This document shows positions 1-8,847 of a DNA stretch of 64,000 nt, piece after piece. Origin of the DNA: DASUNP01 sp963728545 (lineage in GTDB: Bacteria; Acidobacteriota; Blastocatellia; UBA7656); contig CAVSKO010000002.1 in the NCBI GenBank assembly GCA_963728545.1, forward strand, positions 2,046,001-2,110,000. Reading direction: 5' to 3'. A program made the position numbers and the translations under genes. Position 1 is the first letter of the stretch. Each line of letters opens with the position of its first letter. The notes under the pieces are model-generated. The model ran no database searches and was not told the origin of the DNA. It saw only the letters and a program-made list of their open reading frames with translations.

Positions 1-168
1 TAATAGTCGTCTGCTCTTCATAGTTTTACCCTCAAAAGCCTCTCCGGGGAGGTTCGCAATTCCTGTATGCATCTCGCTTGGAACGCGCCTTGAAAAAACT
101 GTCGCGCAATGAGTGTCTCATACGGGGAAACGCCCTTAATGCTCGATATGTTCTGAAATAATCTCGGC

Positions 169-196
169 TTGACTGCCGTAGGGCCAAAATTATATC
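169..196 (+). promoter_or_regulatory. candidate sigma-70-type promoter
   Basis: TTGACT (169-174) and TATATC (191-196) are separated by 16 bp and lie about 115 bp before the first propeller gene. Nothing else in bases 1-310 looks coding. Assigned by motif match only. Confidence 0.35.
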
Positions 197-242
197 TTGG
201 AATAATTGAAGTCAAGCAAATATCACTTGGCCGCAACTTTAG

Positions 243-292
243 CGCAGGCTGATTTCGTAGTGAATTACTACGAACTAGAAACTCAACCTGCG
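243..292 (+). promoter_or_regulatory. leader stem-loop upstream of the propeller gene
   Basis: A perfect 8-bp stem (254-261 with 267-274, loop GAATT) is enclosed by an outer pair CGCAGG (243-248) / CCTGCG (287-292). It sits between the candidate promoter and the ATG at 311, so it would lie in the 5' leader. It may be a transcript-stability or regulatory structure. No known riboswitch was recognised. Confidence 0.3.
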
Positions 293-310
293 TGTTATTG
301 AAGAGCTTTT

Positions 311-2509
311 ATGAATACTATTCTGTCGTTACCTCTCTCATTCGTGCTGATGGCATTATTTTTCGCTCCGCCGCCCAACACCGCGTCAAAGAGCGATTGG
401 ACGGATTGGCGCGGCCCCTTGCGCGACGGCGTATCGCTTGAGAAAGGGCTTCCCACGCGCTGGGCGCCCGCAGGCGAGAACCTGTCGTGGAAAGCGCCCT
501 ACGGCGGACGCTCCGCGCCCATCGTTATGGGTGATCGCCTCTTTTTGCAAAACGCCGCGGGCAAGGGCGAGATGCTTCAAGAGCGCATAATCTGTCTTAA
601 CGCCGACGACGGCAAGCTCGTCTGGCAGTACCTCTTCAACGTCTATTCGAGCGACGTGCCGCCTCACCGCACAGGGTGGGCCTCGCCCGTAGGCGACCCG
701 GCTACCGGCAATGTCTACGCCTTCGGCGTCGGGGGCACCCTGATAGGGCTGTCGCCTGACGGAAAACTTCTTTGGGAACGGTCGCTCGTAGAAGAGTTCG
801 GGTTAGTCACCACGCACGGCGGGCGCACGGTCTCGCCCGTCATCGAAGGCGACCTTCTGATAGTGAGCGGCATCACTACGGGCTGGGGCAATCAAGCGAG
901 GGCCGGGCATCGCTTTATGGCTTTCGACAAAAAATCGGGGCAGACCATGTGGGTCAGCTCGCCGGGCGGGCGTCCTTTTGACACGACCTACTCTCCCCCC
1001 GTCGCCGCAGAAATCAACGGCACGCGGCTGCTGATTGCAGGCGGCGGCGACGGAACGATCCACGCTATAAAAGCGCATACCGGCGAGCCCGTCTGGAAAT
1101 ACGTGATCAGCAAACGCGGACTGAACACCGGCGTAGTGCTCAAAGGCACGACCGCCATCGTCAGCCACAGCGAAGAGAATCTCGACACGAGCGAGATGGG
1201 GCTGCTTTCCGCCATAGATGCAGCGGCGACGGGCGACATCGGCAAGGCCCAGATCAGATGGAGCAAGACAGGGTTCCAGGGCGGCTTCTCTTCACCCGTG
1301 ATCAACGGAGACCGCTTTTACCAGATAGACAACGGGGCCAACCTCTTTGCATTCGACATCAATACGGGCAAACAACTCTGGACGTTGAACCTCGGGACGA
1401 TTCAAAAGGCGTCGCCCGTGCTGGCGGACGGCAAGCTCTATGTCGGGACCGAGAACGGAAAGTTCTTTATACTCAAACCCGGCCCAGATAAATGCGAAGT
1501 GTTGGACGAAGATCAGCTTGGGACCGAAGGCGCGCCCGAACAGATCATCGCTTCAGTGGCGGTAAACAAAGGCCGCGTATTTCTGGTCTCTGACGCGGCG
1601 ATCTATTGCATCGGCAAAAAATCAAACGCCGCGCTTCCGGTTTACCAGCAGACCGCCGACCCCGTGCCCGCAGGCGCAGAGGTCGCGCACGTTCAGGTAG
1701 TCCCGACCGAGCTTGTTTTGAAGCCCGGCGAGAGCGTTCAATTCCGCGCCCGCCTGTTTGATAAACAGGGACATTTTCTGCGTGAAGAAAAAGCCGCCTG
1801 GTCTTTGGAACAGTTGAAAGGCACGGTGAGCGAAGGCGGCCAGTTCACCGCTCCGACAGACGGCACGGCTCAAGCGGGCAGCGTCAAAGCGACGGTCGGC
1901 CCAGTGTCAGGCGCGGCGCGTGTGCGCGTAATACCGCCGCTTCCGTGGAGCCAGAATTTCGATTCATTCGCGCCCGATACGGTTCCGACGCACTGGATCA
2001 ACACGACGGGCAAATTCCAGGTGCGCGACGTGGCAGGCAACAAGGTGCTGGTCAAGCTCGCCGATAACCCGTTCACCAAACGCGCGCGCGCTTTTCTCGG
2101 CCCATCCGATCTGCGGGAATACACGGTCGAGGCAGACGTTCGGGCTACGGAAAAACGCCGCCAGATGGGCGACGCCGGCATAGTCGCGCAGCGGTATTCG
2201 CTCATACTGTTTGGCAACCACCAGCGGCTTGAGCTTGAATCCTGGCAGCCGGAAACTGCGCGCACAATCAAAGTGCCTTTCCCGTGGAAGGCCGATACCT
2301 GGTATAGATTGAAGCTGCGGGTCGAAAACCTGCCCGACGGCAAAGTCCGCGTTCGCGGCAAAGCATGGCCCGCCGCCGAAGCGGAGCCTGCACAGTGGAT
2401 AGTAGACAGAACAGACCCGATACCAAATCTTCAAGGGAGTCCCGGCATCTACGCCGACGCCCCTTATGAAGTCTTTTTTGATAACCTGAAAGTAACGAGC
2501 AACAAATGA
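311..2509 (+). CDS. secreted PQQ-like beta-propeller protein with Ig-like and LamG-like C-terminus
   Basis: The 732-residue protein has an N-terminal hydrophobic signal segment (about residues 5-25). A BamB/quinoprotein-like propeller follows to about residue 440, with repeated blades of the type 'G..V..L...G...W', including WRGPLRDG and FDINTGKQLW. Next is a bacterial Ig-like segment (about 460-545), then a concanavalin-A/LamG-like domain (about 550-732), the fold also seen in DUF1080-type proteins. It is probably a periplasmic or cell-surface carbohydrate- or cofactor-binding scaffold. No catalytic residues of true quinoprotein dehydrogenases were identified. The stop overlaps the start of the next propeller gene (ATGA), so the two are probably translationally coupled. 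Confidence 0.85.
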   Translation: MNTILSLPLSFVLMALFFAPPPNTASKSDWTDWRGPLRDGVSLEKGLPTRWAPAGENLSWKAPYGGRSAPIVMGDRLFLQNAAGKGEMLQERIICLNADDGKLVWQYLFNVYSSDVPPHRTGWASPVGDPATGNVYAFGVGGTLIGLSPDGKLLWERSLVEEFGLVTTHGGRTVSPVIEGDLLIVSGITTGWGNQARAGHRFMAFDKKSGQTMWVSSPGGRPFDTTYSPPVAAEINGTRLLIAGGGDGTIHAIKAHTGEPVWKYVISKRGLNTGVVLKGTTAIVSHSEENLDTSEMGLLSAIDAAATGDIGKAQIRWSKTGFQGGFSSPVINGDRFYQIDNGANLFAFDINTGKQLWTLNLGTIQKASPVLADGKLYVGTENGKFFILKPGPDKCEVLDEDQLGTEGAPEQIIASVAVNKGRVFLVSDAAIYCIGKKSNAALPVYQQTADPVPAGAEVAHVQVVPTELVLKPGESVQFRARLFDKQGHFLREEKAAWSLEQLKGTVSEGGQFTAPTDGTAQAGSVKATVGPVSGAARVRVIPPLPWSQNFDSFAPDTVPTHWINTTGKFQVRDVAGNKVLVKLADNPFTKRARAFLGPSDLREYTVEADVRATEKRRQMGDAGIVAQRYSLILFGNHQRLELESWQPETARTIKVPFPWKADTWYRLKLRVENLPDGKVRVRGKAWPAAEAEPAQWIVDRTDPIPNLQGSPGIYADAPYEVFFDNLKVTSNK

Positions 2510-4014
2510 TGAAAAGATATATCTCAATAGGCGCACGCAGAAGTCCGAAGTCAAAGACCGCTATTTTAACTCTCGTCTTCTGTCTTCTGTCTTCAGTAGT
2601 AGTTTCAGCATCCGATCCGGGGACGGGAAGCTGGCCGATGTGGGGCGGGACGCCCGACCGCAACATGGTATCGAATATGAAGGGGCTGCCGACGAGCTGG
2701 GACGTGGCTTCAAAGAAGAACGTCAAGTGGGTGAATAACCTCGGCTCGCAAAGCTACGGGAACCCTACGGTGTCGGGCGGCATGGTCTTTGTCGGGACAA
2801 ATAACGAGCTTGTGCGCGACCCCAAACAGCCGGGCGACCGGGGCGTCGTGATGGCTTTTCGCGAATCGGATGGAGAGTTTCTCTGGCAGATCACGCACGA
2901 AAAGCTGGGCGCGGGGCGCGTCAACGACTGGCCCTTTCAAGGCATCGCGTCTTCTCCGCTGGTTGAAGGCGACCGCGTTTATTACGTCTCTAACCGCTGT
3001 GAGCTTGTCTGCGCCGACACGCAAGGGTTTTCGGATAACGAGAACGACGGCCCTTTTAAAGAAGAGAAATTCACGGGGCCGAAAGACGGCGACATCGTGT
3101 GGAAGTTCGACATGATGGAAGAGGTCGGCTCGTTCCCTCATAACCTGTCCAACTCTTCGCCCGTGTCGTTCGGAGACTTGATCTACGTCAGCACATCAAA
3201 CGGCCAGGACGAAAGTCACGTCAACATTCCTTCGCCTAAAGCTCCGAGCATCGTCGCCGTTAACAAGAAGACCGGCAAGCTTGTCTGGGAGGATAACTCT
3301 GTAGGCGAGAAGATTCTTCACGGGCAGTGGGCGTCTTGCACCGTAGGCAACATAGGCGGAGTTGATCAGGTCGTTATGGGCCAGGGCGACGGCTGGATAC
3401 GCGGCTACGAAGCGCTTACGGGAAAGAAGCTCTGGGAGTTCGATTCGAATCCGAAAGATTCAGTCTGGCCCAAGACCCGAAACGAGCTTATCAGCACGGC
3501 CGTCATCTGGGACAACAAAGTCTACATCGCAAACGGGCAGGACCCTGAGCACGGCGAAGGCGTGGGCCACATGTACTGCATTGACGCGACGAAGCGCGGC
3601 GACATAACAAAGACCGGATTGGTCTGGCATTACGACAAGATACGCCGCAGCATCTCGACCCCGGCGATTGTGGACGGGTTGATTTACTACCCCGATTTCA
3701 GCGGCTTTTTGCACTGTCTGGACGCAAAGACGGGACAGGCTTACTGGGTGCACGATATGTTTGCGGCCGTGTGGGGATCGCCTCTCGCGGTAGACGGCAA
3801 AGTCTATCTCGGCGATGAGGACGGCGATGTCGTCATAATGCAAGCGGGCAAAGTGAAGAAAGTCCTCGCCGAAATAAATATGGGAAGCAGCGTCTATTGC
3901 AGCCCCGTTCCCGCCAACGGCACGTTATTTATAGTCAACCGTAATCAACTCTTTGCTCTGGCAAATAATGCGGGAGCGCCGCCGGCAAAAGCAGTCACGC
4001 CTCAAAACAAATAG
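2506..4014 (+). CDS. secreted PQQ-like beta-propeller protein
   Basis: The 502-residue protein has a signal peptide (hydrophobic stretch about residues 15-36) and then a single propeller. Its blades carry repeated 'VYY', 'G.L.W' and 'ALTGKKLWEF' type segments, as in the outer-membrane-protein-assembly / PQQ-enzyme-repeat superfamily. It starts inside the stop of the previous gene (4-bp ATGA overlap), has no clear Shine-Dalgarno of its own, and ends at a hairpin, so the two propellers form one transcription unit. Substrate unknown. It lacks the extra Ig/LamG domains of its neighbour. Confidence 0.85.
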   Translation: MMKRYISIGARRSPKSKTAILTLVFCLLSSVVVSASDPGTGSWPMWGGTPDRNMVSNMKGLPTSWDVASKKNVKWVNNLGSQSYGNPTVSGGMVFVGTNNELVRDPKQPGDRGVVMAFRESDGEFLWQITHEKLGAGRVNDWPFQGIASSPLVEGDRVYYVSNRCELVCADTQGFSDNENDGPFKEEKFTGPKDGDIVWKFDMMEEVGSFPHNLSNSSPVSFGDLIYVSTSNGQDESHVNIPSPKAPSIVAVNKKTGKLVWEDNSVGEKILHGQWASCTVGNIGGVDQVVMGQGDGWIRGYEALTGKKLWEFDSNPKDSVWPKTRNELISTAVIWDNKVYIANGQDPEHGEGVGHMYCIDATKRGDITKTGLVWHYDKIRRSISTPAIVDGLIYYPDFSGFLHCLDAKTGQAYWVHDMFAAVWGSPLAVDGKVYLGDEDGDVVIMQAGKVKKVLAEINMGSSVYCSPVPANGTLFIVNRNQLFALANNAGAPPAKAVTPQNK

Positions 4015-4020
4015 ACGATT

Positions 4021-4049
4021 GGCAGGGCGAACCAGAAGTTTGCCCTGCC
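4021..4049 (+). terminator. hairpin terminator after the propeller pair
   Basis: GGCAGGGCGAA (4021-4031) pairs with TTTGCCCTGCC (4039-4049), 10 of 11 bp with a 7-nt loop, starting 6 bp after the stop codon. The following T-run is weak (TGATTTCTT). Confidence 0.5.
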
Positions 4050-4061
4050 CTGATTTCTTAC

Positions 4062-4265
4062 ATGAGCACGAAAGCTGAAGAGCGGTTAATGAATCCCGCG
4101 CCCGGGAGCGCAATAGAGGCGGCGCGCGAGTTTGGCATTGATCTCACACTACTCCTTGAACGACTACGGCTCACGCCCGAAGAGCGAGTGCGCGAGCTAC
4201 AGCGAACAATGAACGCGCTTGCTCAAATACGTGGCGTGGCAAGAAAAGGTGAGCGAGCCAGTTAA
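4062..4265 (+). CDS. small helical protein paired with a nucleotidyltransferase
   Basis: This is a 67-residue charged protein with predicted helices (EERVRELQRTMNAL near residues 40-55). Its stop overlaps the start of the following nucleotidyltransferase by one base (TAATG). Small proteins of this size directly upstream of MNT/AbiEii-like nucleotidyltransferases are often the partner of a toxin-antitoxin-like pair, but I do not recognise a named family. The Shine-Dalgarno is weak. Function is inferred from context only. Confidence 0.6.
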   Translation: MSTKAEERLMNPAPGSAIEAAREFGIDLTLLLERLRLTPEERVRELQRTMNALAQIRGVARKGERAS

Positions 4266-4744
4266 TGATCGACCTTGAAACAATCGTGCATCGCCTCGCC
4301 GACGGGAGTGTCAAGTTTGTAATAGTCGGTGGAGTAGCTGCTACCGTACATGGATCTTCTCATATCACTGATGATCTTGATATATGCTATGCGCGCGACA
4401 AAATTAATCTCGCTCGATTGGCAGAAACCCTCGCGCCACTTAATCCCCGATTACGCGGAGCACCCGCCGATCTCCCCTTTATGTGGGACGCAGAAACCTT
4501 ACGAAGGGGGTTGAATTTTACGCTGCGGACTGATCTGGGCAACATTGTTTTGTTGGGCGAGGTAAGTGGGATTGGAACATATGAGCAAGCGCAAGAGGCA
4601 TCTATCCAAGTGATGTTGTTTAATACTGAATGTTCAATTCTTTCTCTTGAGAAACTAATAATCGCAAAACGCGCGGCTGGGCGACCAAAAGATAAGCTCG
4701 TCCTTCCGGAATTGGAAGCCCTGCTTGAAGCTATCAGGGACTAG
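4265..4744 (+). CDS. nucleotidyltransferase-fold protein (AbiEii/MNT-like)
   Basis: The 159-residue protein has the nucleotidyltransferase signature near its N-terminus. The glycine-rich VIVGGVAATVHGS (residues 19-31) precedes a DDLDI acidic pair (about 35-39) that would bind metal. The C-terminal LEKLIIAKRAAGRPKDK segment is typical of small proteins annotated as nucleotidyl transferase AbiEii/AbiGii toxin family. It is coupled to the small upstream gene by a 1-bp overlap, suggesting a toxin-antitoxin or RNA/protein-modifying pair. Base composition is more AT-rich than the flanking genes, compatible with acquisition. Partner and target cannot be determined here. Confidence 0.75.
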   Translation: MIDLETIVHRLADGSVKFVIVGGVAATVHGSSHITDDLDICYARDKINLARLAETLAPLNPRLRGAPADLPFMWDAETLRRGLNFTLRTDLGNIVLLGEVSGIGTYEQAQEASIQVMLFNTECSILSLEKLIIAKRAAGRPKDKLVLPELEALLEAIRD

Positions 4745-4784
4745 AAAATATGAAGCACTCAAACTGATCACATTCAGGGAGAAG

Positions 4785-6368
4785 ATGGCTATGTTGATTT
4801 ACCCCTCACGTTTCACATATCGCCGGATTGTAATTAGTCTGCGCTTTTGCTCACTCCTGTTGATCTTAATCTCGCTAGTCGCGCCGGCATCCAACGCGCA
4901 AACGACGAAGCAGACAGTCACGAGCGGCAGGCGTTACCAGCGCCTCATCATTCGAAATGCGATTGTGATAGACGGCAACGGGACTCCCGCCTCAGGCCCG
5001 AAGGACATCGTCATCGAAGGCAATACCATTACGGATGTAGTCGGGATCGACCCAGTGGCTATCAAAGAAGGCCGCTCGAAGCGGCCCGCCGGCGATGTTG
5101 AAATAGATGCGACGGGCAAATATGTTCTGCCCGGTCTTATCAACGCCCACGGGCACGTGCAGGAGGAGCGCGGCGGCATTCCTCAGCCGCTCGATTATTG
5201 CTTGAAGCTGTGGCTTGCCTCCGGCATCACAACCGTCCGCGACGTGGGGAGCAATACGAAAAAGACCATTGAGCTTCGCGAGCGCAGCAAGCGCGGAGAA
5301 GTCGTCGCGCCGCGCTTATACGTTTACGCGCTTTTCTGGCAGCAGCCCCGCCCTCGCACGCCTGAGGAGGCGCGCGCGCGCGTGCGCGAGCTAAAGCAGA
5401 TGGGCGCTGACGGCATAAAGCTCACCGGAACGGATCGCGACATTATGGGCGCGATGGCCGACGAGGCTCACAAGGTCGGGCTTCGCATAGCGCATCATGT
5501 CGGCGTTGAAGAAACAACCGCCTGGGACGACATCAAGTTTGGGATCACCAGCATCGAGCACTGGTACGGAGTGCCGGACGCTGCGATAACAGACGGCGTG
5601 CAGAGCTTTCCTTCGACCTACAACTACAATAACGAGACGGATCGTTTCCGTTACGCCGGGCGATTGTGGCGCGAGGCGAACCCCGAGCGGTTGCTGAAAG
5701 TGCTTGACGGCATGGTCGAAGCCAGAGTCGCCTGGGACCCGACGCTAGTGATTTATGAAGCCAGCCGCGATTTGCAACGCGCGCAGACGCAGCCCTGGTT
5801 CCGGGACTATCTGCACCCGACTCTTGAAGAGTATTTCAAGCCGAACCCCGCAAATCACGGTTCGTATTTCATAGGCTGGTCCTCGGCGGATGAGACTTTC
5901 TGGAAAGAGAATTATCGGATATGGATGGCCGCGCTTCGCGAGTTCGAGCGGCGCGGCGGTCTGATAGGCGCGGGCGAGGATTCAGGTTTTATTTACCAGA
6001 TGTACGGCTTCGGATTGATACGCGAATTAGAGCTTCATCAAGAAGCGGGCTTTCATCCGCTCAAAGTCATACAGCACGCGACGGGCAACAACGCAAAGAT
6101 ACTGGGCGAAGAAGAGCGTCTGGGCCGCGTGCGCGCAGGCTACATGGCCGACCTGATAGTGGTCAACGGCAATCCGCTTGAAAACCTGAAGGTGCTATAC
6201 CCGACAGGCGTTGAAGAGATCAGGGACGGCAAGATCGCGCACACGGGCGGTGTCGAGTGGACCATCAAAGACGGAATCCCTTACCACGCGCCCACGCTTT
6301 TGGCCGAGGTAAAACAGATGGTATCTAAAGCCAGGACCGATCGCTCGGCAAAAGCAGAACAAAAGTAA
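4785..6368 (+). CDS. secreted amidohydrolase family protein
   Basis: The product is about 527 residues from this start, with a hydrophobic signal segment ending near the ASNAQ motif. Metal-dependent amidohydrolase signatures appear in order: AHGHVQ (the HxH pair, about residues 122/124), GIKLTG with a candidate carboxylated lysine, IAHHVG, IEHWYG and GAGEDSG with the late aspartate. This matches imidazolonepropionase/dipeptidase-like enzymes of the composite-domain superfamily. An upstream in-frame ATG at 4725 would overlap the previous gene. I prefer 4785 or 4791 because AGGGAG lies at 4776-4781. It is followed 10 bp later by an alcohol dehydrogenase and then a propeller gene, probably one operon. 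Substrate unknown. Confidence 0.85.
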   Translation: MAMLIYPSRFTYRRIVISLRFCSLLLILISLVAPASNAQTTKQTVTSGRRYQRLIIRNAIVIDGNGTPASGPKDIVIEGNTITDVVGIDPVAIKEGRSKRPAGDVEIDATGKYVLPGLINAHGHVQEERGGIPQPLDYCLKLWLASGITTVRDVGSNTKKTIELRERSKRGEVVAPRLYVYALFWQQPRPRTPEEARARVRELKQMGADGIKLTGTDRDIMGAMADEAHKVGLRIAHHVGVEETTAWDDIKFGITSIEHWYGVPDAAITDGVQSFPSTYNYNNETDRFRYAGRLWREANPERLLKVLDGMVEARVAWDPTLVIYEASRDLQRAQTQPWFRDYLHPTLEEYFKPNPANHGSYFIGWSSADETFWKENYRIWMAALREFERRGGLIGAGEDSGFIYQMYGFGLIRELELHQEAGFHPLKVIQHATGNNAKILGEEERLGRVRAGYMADLIVVNGNPLENLKVLYPTGVEEIRDGKIAHTGGVEWTIKDGIPYHAPTLLAEVKQMVSKARTDRSAKAEQK

Positions 6369-6378
6369 TTTTGGATTT

Positions 6379-7518
6379 ATGCATTCATTCGATTTTCAGT
6401 TGCGAACGCGAATAATTTTCGGCCAGGGGTCAATTGACAGTCTCGGAGACATAGCACGCGAGATGTCGCGGCGGCGCGTGCTGCTGGTTGCAGATCACGG
6501 GCTGCTCGCGTCGGGCCACGTCGAAGAAGCTATCGCCCCGTTGAAGAAAGCCGGAATCACTGTCATCCCTTTTCACGATTTCGATGTGAATCCCGATACA
6601 AAGATGATCGAAGCCGGGCGCGACTTTGCCGCCCGATACGAAATCGATTCGATCATAGGGCTTGGCGGCGGCAGCTCGCTCGATTGCGCTAAGGGCATCA
6701 ACTTTCTTTTGACCAACGGCGGCCGCATGCAGGATTACTGGGGTTACGGAAAAGCCGCGCACCCGTTGCTGCCGATGATAGCCGTTCCCACTACTGCCGG
6801 GACCGGAAGCGAGGCGCAGTCTTATGCCTTGATCTCGGACGCCGAGACCCACGTAAAGATGGCTTGCGGAGACCCCAAGGCCGCGTTTCGAGTGGCCGTT
6901 CTCGACCCGCGACTCACCATCTCACAGCCGCACGGCGTGACCTCAAGCGCAGGCTTTGACGCCATCGCGCACGCGGTCGAGACTTTCGTCACAACAAAGC
7001 GCAATCCTCTATCCGAAACCTTTTCGCGCGAGGCGTGGCGGCTGCTTGAAGGTAATTTCGAGCGCGTGCTTACTGTTCCGTCAGACATCGAGGCGCGAGG
7101 CGCGATGCAGCTTGGGGCTTATTATGCAGGGATGGCTATCGATAACTCTATGCTCGGCGCGACACACGCCTGCGCCAACCCGCTGACTGCTCACTTTGAT
7201 ACTACTCACGGAGTCGCTATCGCTATGCTTCTGCCGTCGGTCGTTCGCTGGAACTCCGTAGTCGCCGGGCCGCTCTATGGCGAGCTTCTGAAGATTTCAG
7301 GCATAGATTACGAAGGGGACGCGGGCGAGGCGCTCTCGCGCAGGCTTGAGCAGATGGCCGCAGCAGGAGGGCTGGCCGGAAGCTTGAGCGGGGCCGGAAT
7401 CATGAGAAATAATTTACAGATGTTAGCCCAGGAAGCTGCATCACAATGGACCGGGCGTTTCAACCCACGACCGTTTGACGCAGCCGGAGCTTTGGAGGTC
7501 TACGAGTGCGCGTTTTGA
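6379..7518 (+). CDS. iron-containing alcohol dehydrogenase
   Basis: The 379-residue protein matches group III (Fe-type) alcohol dehydrogenases along its whole length. It has the NAD-binding GLGGGSSLDCAKG and the metal ligands D194 and H198 in GFDAIAHAVE, H263 in ATHACANP and H277 in DTTHGVA. Family members oxidise alcohols or reduce aldehydes with NAD(P)H; the substrate is not predictable here. It begins 10 bp after the amidohydrolase stop, and its last 13 bp overlap the GTG start of the following propeller gene, so the three genes look co-transcribed. Confidence 0.9.
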   Translation: MHSFDFQLRTRIIFGQGSIDSLGDIAREMSRRRVLLVADHGLLASGHVEEAIAPLKKAGITVIPFHDFDVNPDTKMIEAGRDFAARYEIDSIIGLGGGSSLDCAKGINFLLTNGGRMQDYWGYGKAAHPLLPMIAVPTTAGTGSEAQSYALISDAETHVKMACGDPKAAFRVAVLDPRLTISQPHGVTSSAGFDAIAHAVETFVTTKRNPLSETFSREAWRLLEGNFERVLTVPSDIEARGAMQLGAYYAGMAIDNSMLGATHACANPLTAHFDTTHGVAIAMLLPSVVRWNSVVAGPLYGELLKISGIDYEGDAGEALSRRLEQMAAAGGLAGSLSGAGIMRNNLQMLAQEAASQWTGRFNPRPFDAAGALEVYECAF

Positions 7519-8645
7519 ATCTCTTTATTGCTGTCTGTCTTTTGCCTTTCTCTTTTCTCTTTCAAACTTCTTTAGCGGGTCCGACAAGCCCTCAGCTTTA
7601 CACGTCTGCCGATCACTGGCCACAGTTTCGGGGCAATCTCCAATTGACCGGCATATCGCTGACCGCCGTGCCGAGAGATTTGAAACTCTTGTGGACATAC
7701 GAGGCAGGTGAGTTGATTGAATCATCGGCGGCGATACAGGACGGCACGGTTTATGTCGGCTCTCAAAAAGGGGAGCTTGTGGCCCTCGATCTTCAAAGCG
7801 GCAGCGTGCGGTGGAAGTACAACACTAAAGACCCGGTCGGTGAATCATCACCGGCCGTCGCGGGCGGCATAGTCTACGTCGGCGACCTAGTGGGCACCGT
7901 CCATGCGGTAAGCGCGAGCGACGGCTCGGGGCTGTGGACTTTCAAGACGGGCGCTGAAGTGAAGTCATCGCCCGTCGTCATCGGCGATAAAGTTTTGATA
8001 GGCTCATACGACGGGCATCTTTATTGTCTGTCTGCGCGCGGCGGCTCTCTGGTGTGGAAAGTCAAAACGGACGGCCCGGTTCATTGCACAGCGGGAGTCT
8101 TAAACGGCGTGGCCTACATATCGGGCTGCGATGAAGTCTTTCGCGCGATACGCGTCTCGGACGGCCAGGAAGTTTTCAAAGTGGCTTCTGGAGCTTACAC
8201 CGGCGCAAGCCCCGCGCTCGTAGGGCAGATGGCTTTTTACGGCACGTTCAACAACGACGTGCTCGGCGTGAACGTCAAGACGCGACGGCTGGCCTGGCGC
8301 TATCAGCACCCGCAACGACAGTTCCCCTTTTACTCGTCGGCGGGCGTAGTTGACGGTCGCGTCGTAGTCGGGGGCCGCGACAAGATGATCCATTGCCTGA
8401 GTGCGACTACGGGGAAACGGCTATGGACTTTTACGACGCGCGCGCGCGTTGAATCGTCTCCGGCGCTGGCCGACGGGCGTGTCTTTGTCGGGTCTAACGA
8501 TGGGCGATTTTATGTGCTCGACTTTAAGACCGGGGCGAAAGTATGGGAGTTCAACGCGGGCGCTCCGCTTTCGGCCTCGCCCGCAATAGCGTCGGGGCGC
8601 GTCGTCATAGGCTCGCAAGACGGGCGGCTTTACTGCTTCGGGTGA
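7506..8645 (+). CDS. secreted PQQ-like beta-propeller protein (BamB-like)
   Basis: The 379-residue protein starts at GTG with GGAGG at 7494-7498. It has an N-terminal signal peptide and then seven or eight near-identical blades with motifs such as 'VYVGS..G.L.ALD..SG...W' and 'SSPAVAGGIVYVGD'. The fold is that of BamB and PQQ-enzyme repeats. BamB itself is a lipoprotein of the BAM complex, but no lipobox is present here, so a general periplasmic scaffold is safer. It overlaps the alcohol dehydrogenase by 13 bp. Confidence 0.85.
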   Translation: MRVLNLFIAVCLLPFSFLFQTSLAGPTSPQLYTSADHWPQFRGNLQLTGISLTAVPRDLKLLWTYEAGELIESSAAIQDGTVYVGSQKGELVALDLQSGSVRWKYNTKDPVGESSPAVAGGIVYVGDLVGTVHAVSASDGSGLWTFKTGAEVKSSPVVIGDKVLIGSYDGHLYCLSARGGSLVWKVKTDGPVHCTAGVLNGVAYISGCDEVFRAIRVSDGQEVFKVASGAYTGASPALVGQMAFYGTFNNDVLGVNVKTRRLAWRYQHPQRQFPFYSSAGVVDGRVVVGGRDKMIHCLSATTGKRLWTFTTRARVESSPALADGRVFVGSNDGRFYVLDFKTGAKVWEFNAGAPLSASPAIASGRVVIGSQDGRLYCFG

Positions 8646-8660
8646 GAAAGAAAATATCCA

Positions 8661-8830
8661 GAGCGGTTTTCGATTGAATTTAGGGTAATGCAAGAAGATT
8701 CACCGCCGCAGACGCAGAGAACACAGAGGGGGCGCAGAGCAGAATACTGTTTTCTCTGCGCAATCGCCGCGTGCGAAGCACATCATCGGCCATATGCGTC
8801 CTCTGTGTCTGCGGCGGTGAGATGTTTTTC
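8661..8830. repeat. TA-targeting MITE, copy 1 (right end degraded)
   Basis: It starts with GAGCGGTTTTCGATTGAAT, the terminal inverted repeat found reverse-complemented at the right ends of the copies at 32.0 and 53.9 kb. The interior is a long palindrome (GATTCACCGCCGCAGACG ... GTCTGCGGCGGTGAGATG) shared with both. The right terminus no longer matches. The end lies beside the ribosome-binding site of the M1 peptidase gene, so the repeat forms most of that gene's leader. Confidence 0.8.
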
Positions 8831-8847
8831 AAATAGGAGCAATATAA

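Noticed and set aside
18..236. Open frame of 72 codons on the minus strand at the left edge
   Set aside because: No ribosome-binding site, no recognisable motif, and a better promoter/leader interpretation on the plus strand.
311..2509. True PQQ-dependent alcohol dehydrogenase
   Set aside because: The adjacent-cysteine and catalytic aspartate motifs of quinoprotein dehydrogenases were not found; only the propeller repeats match.
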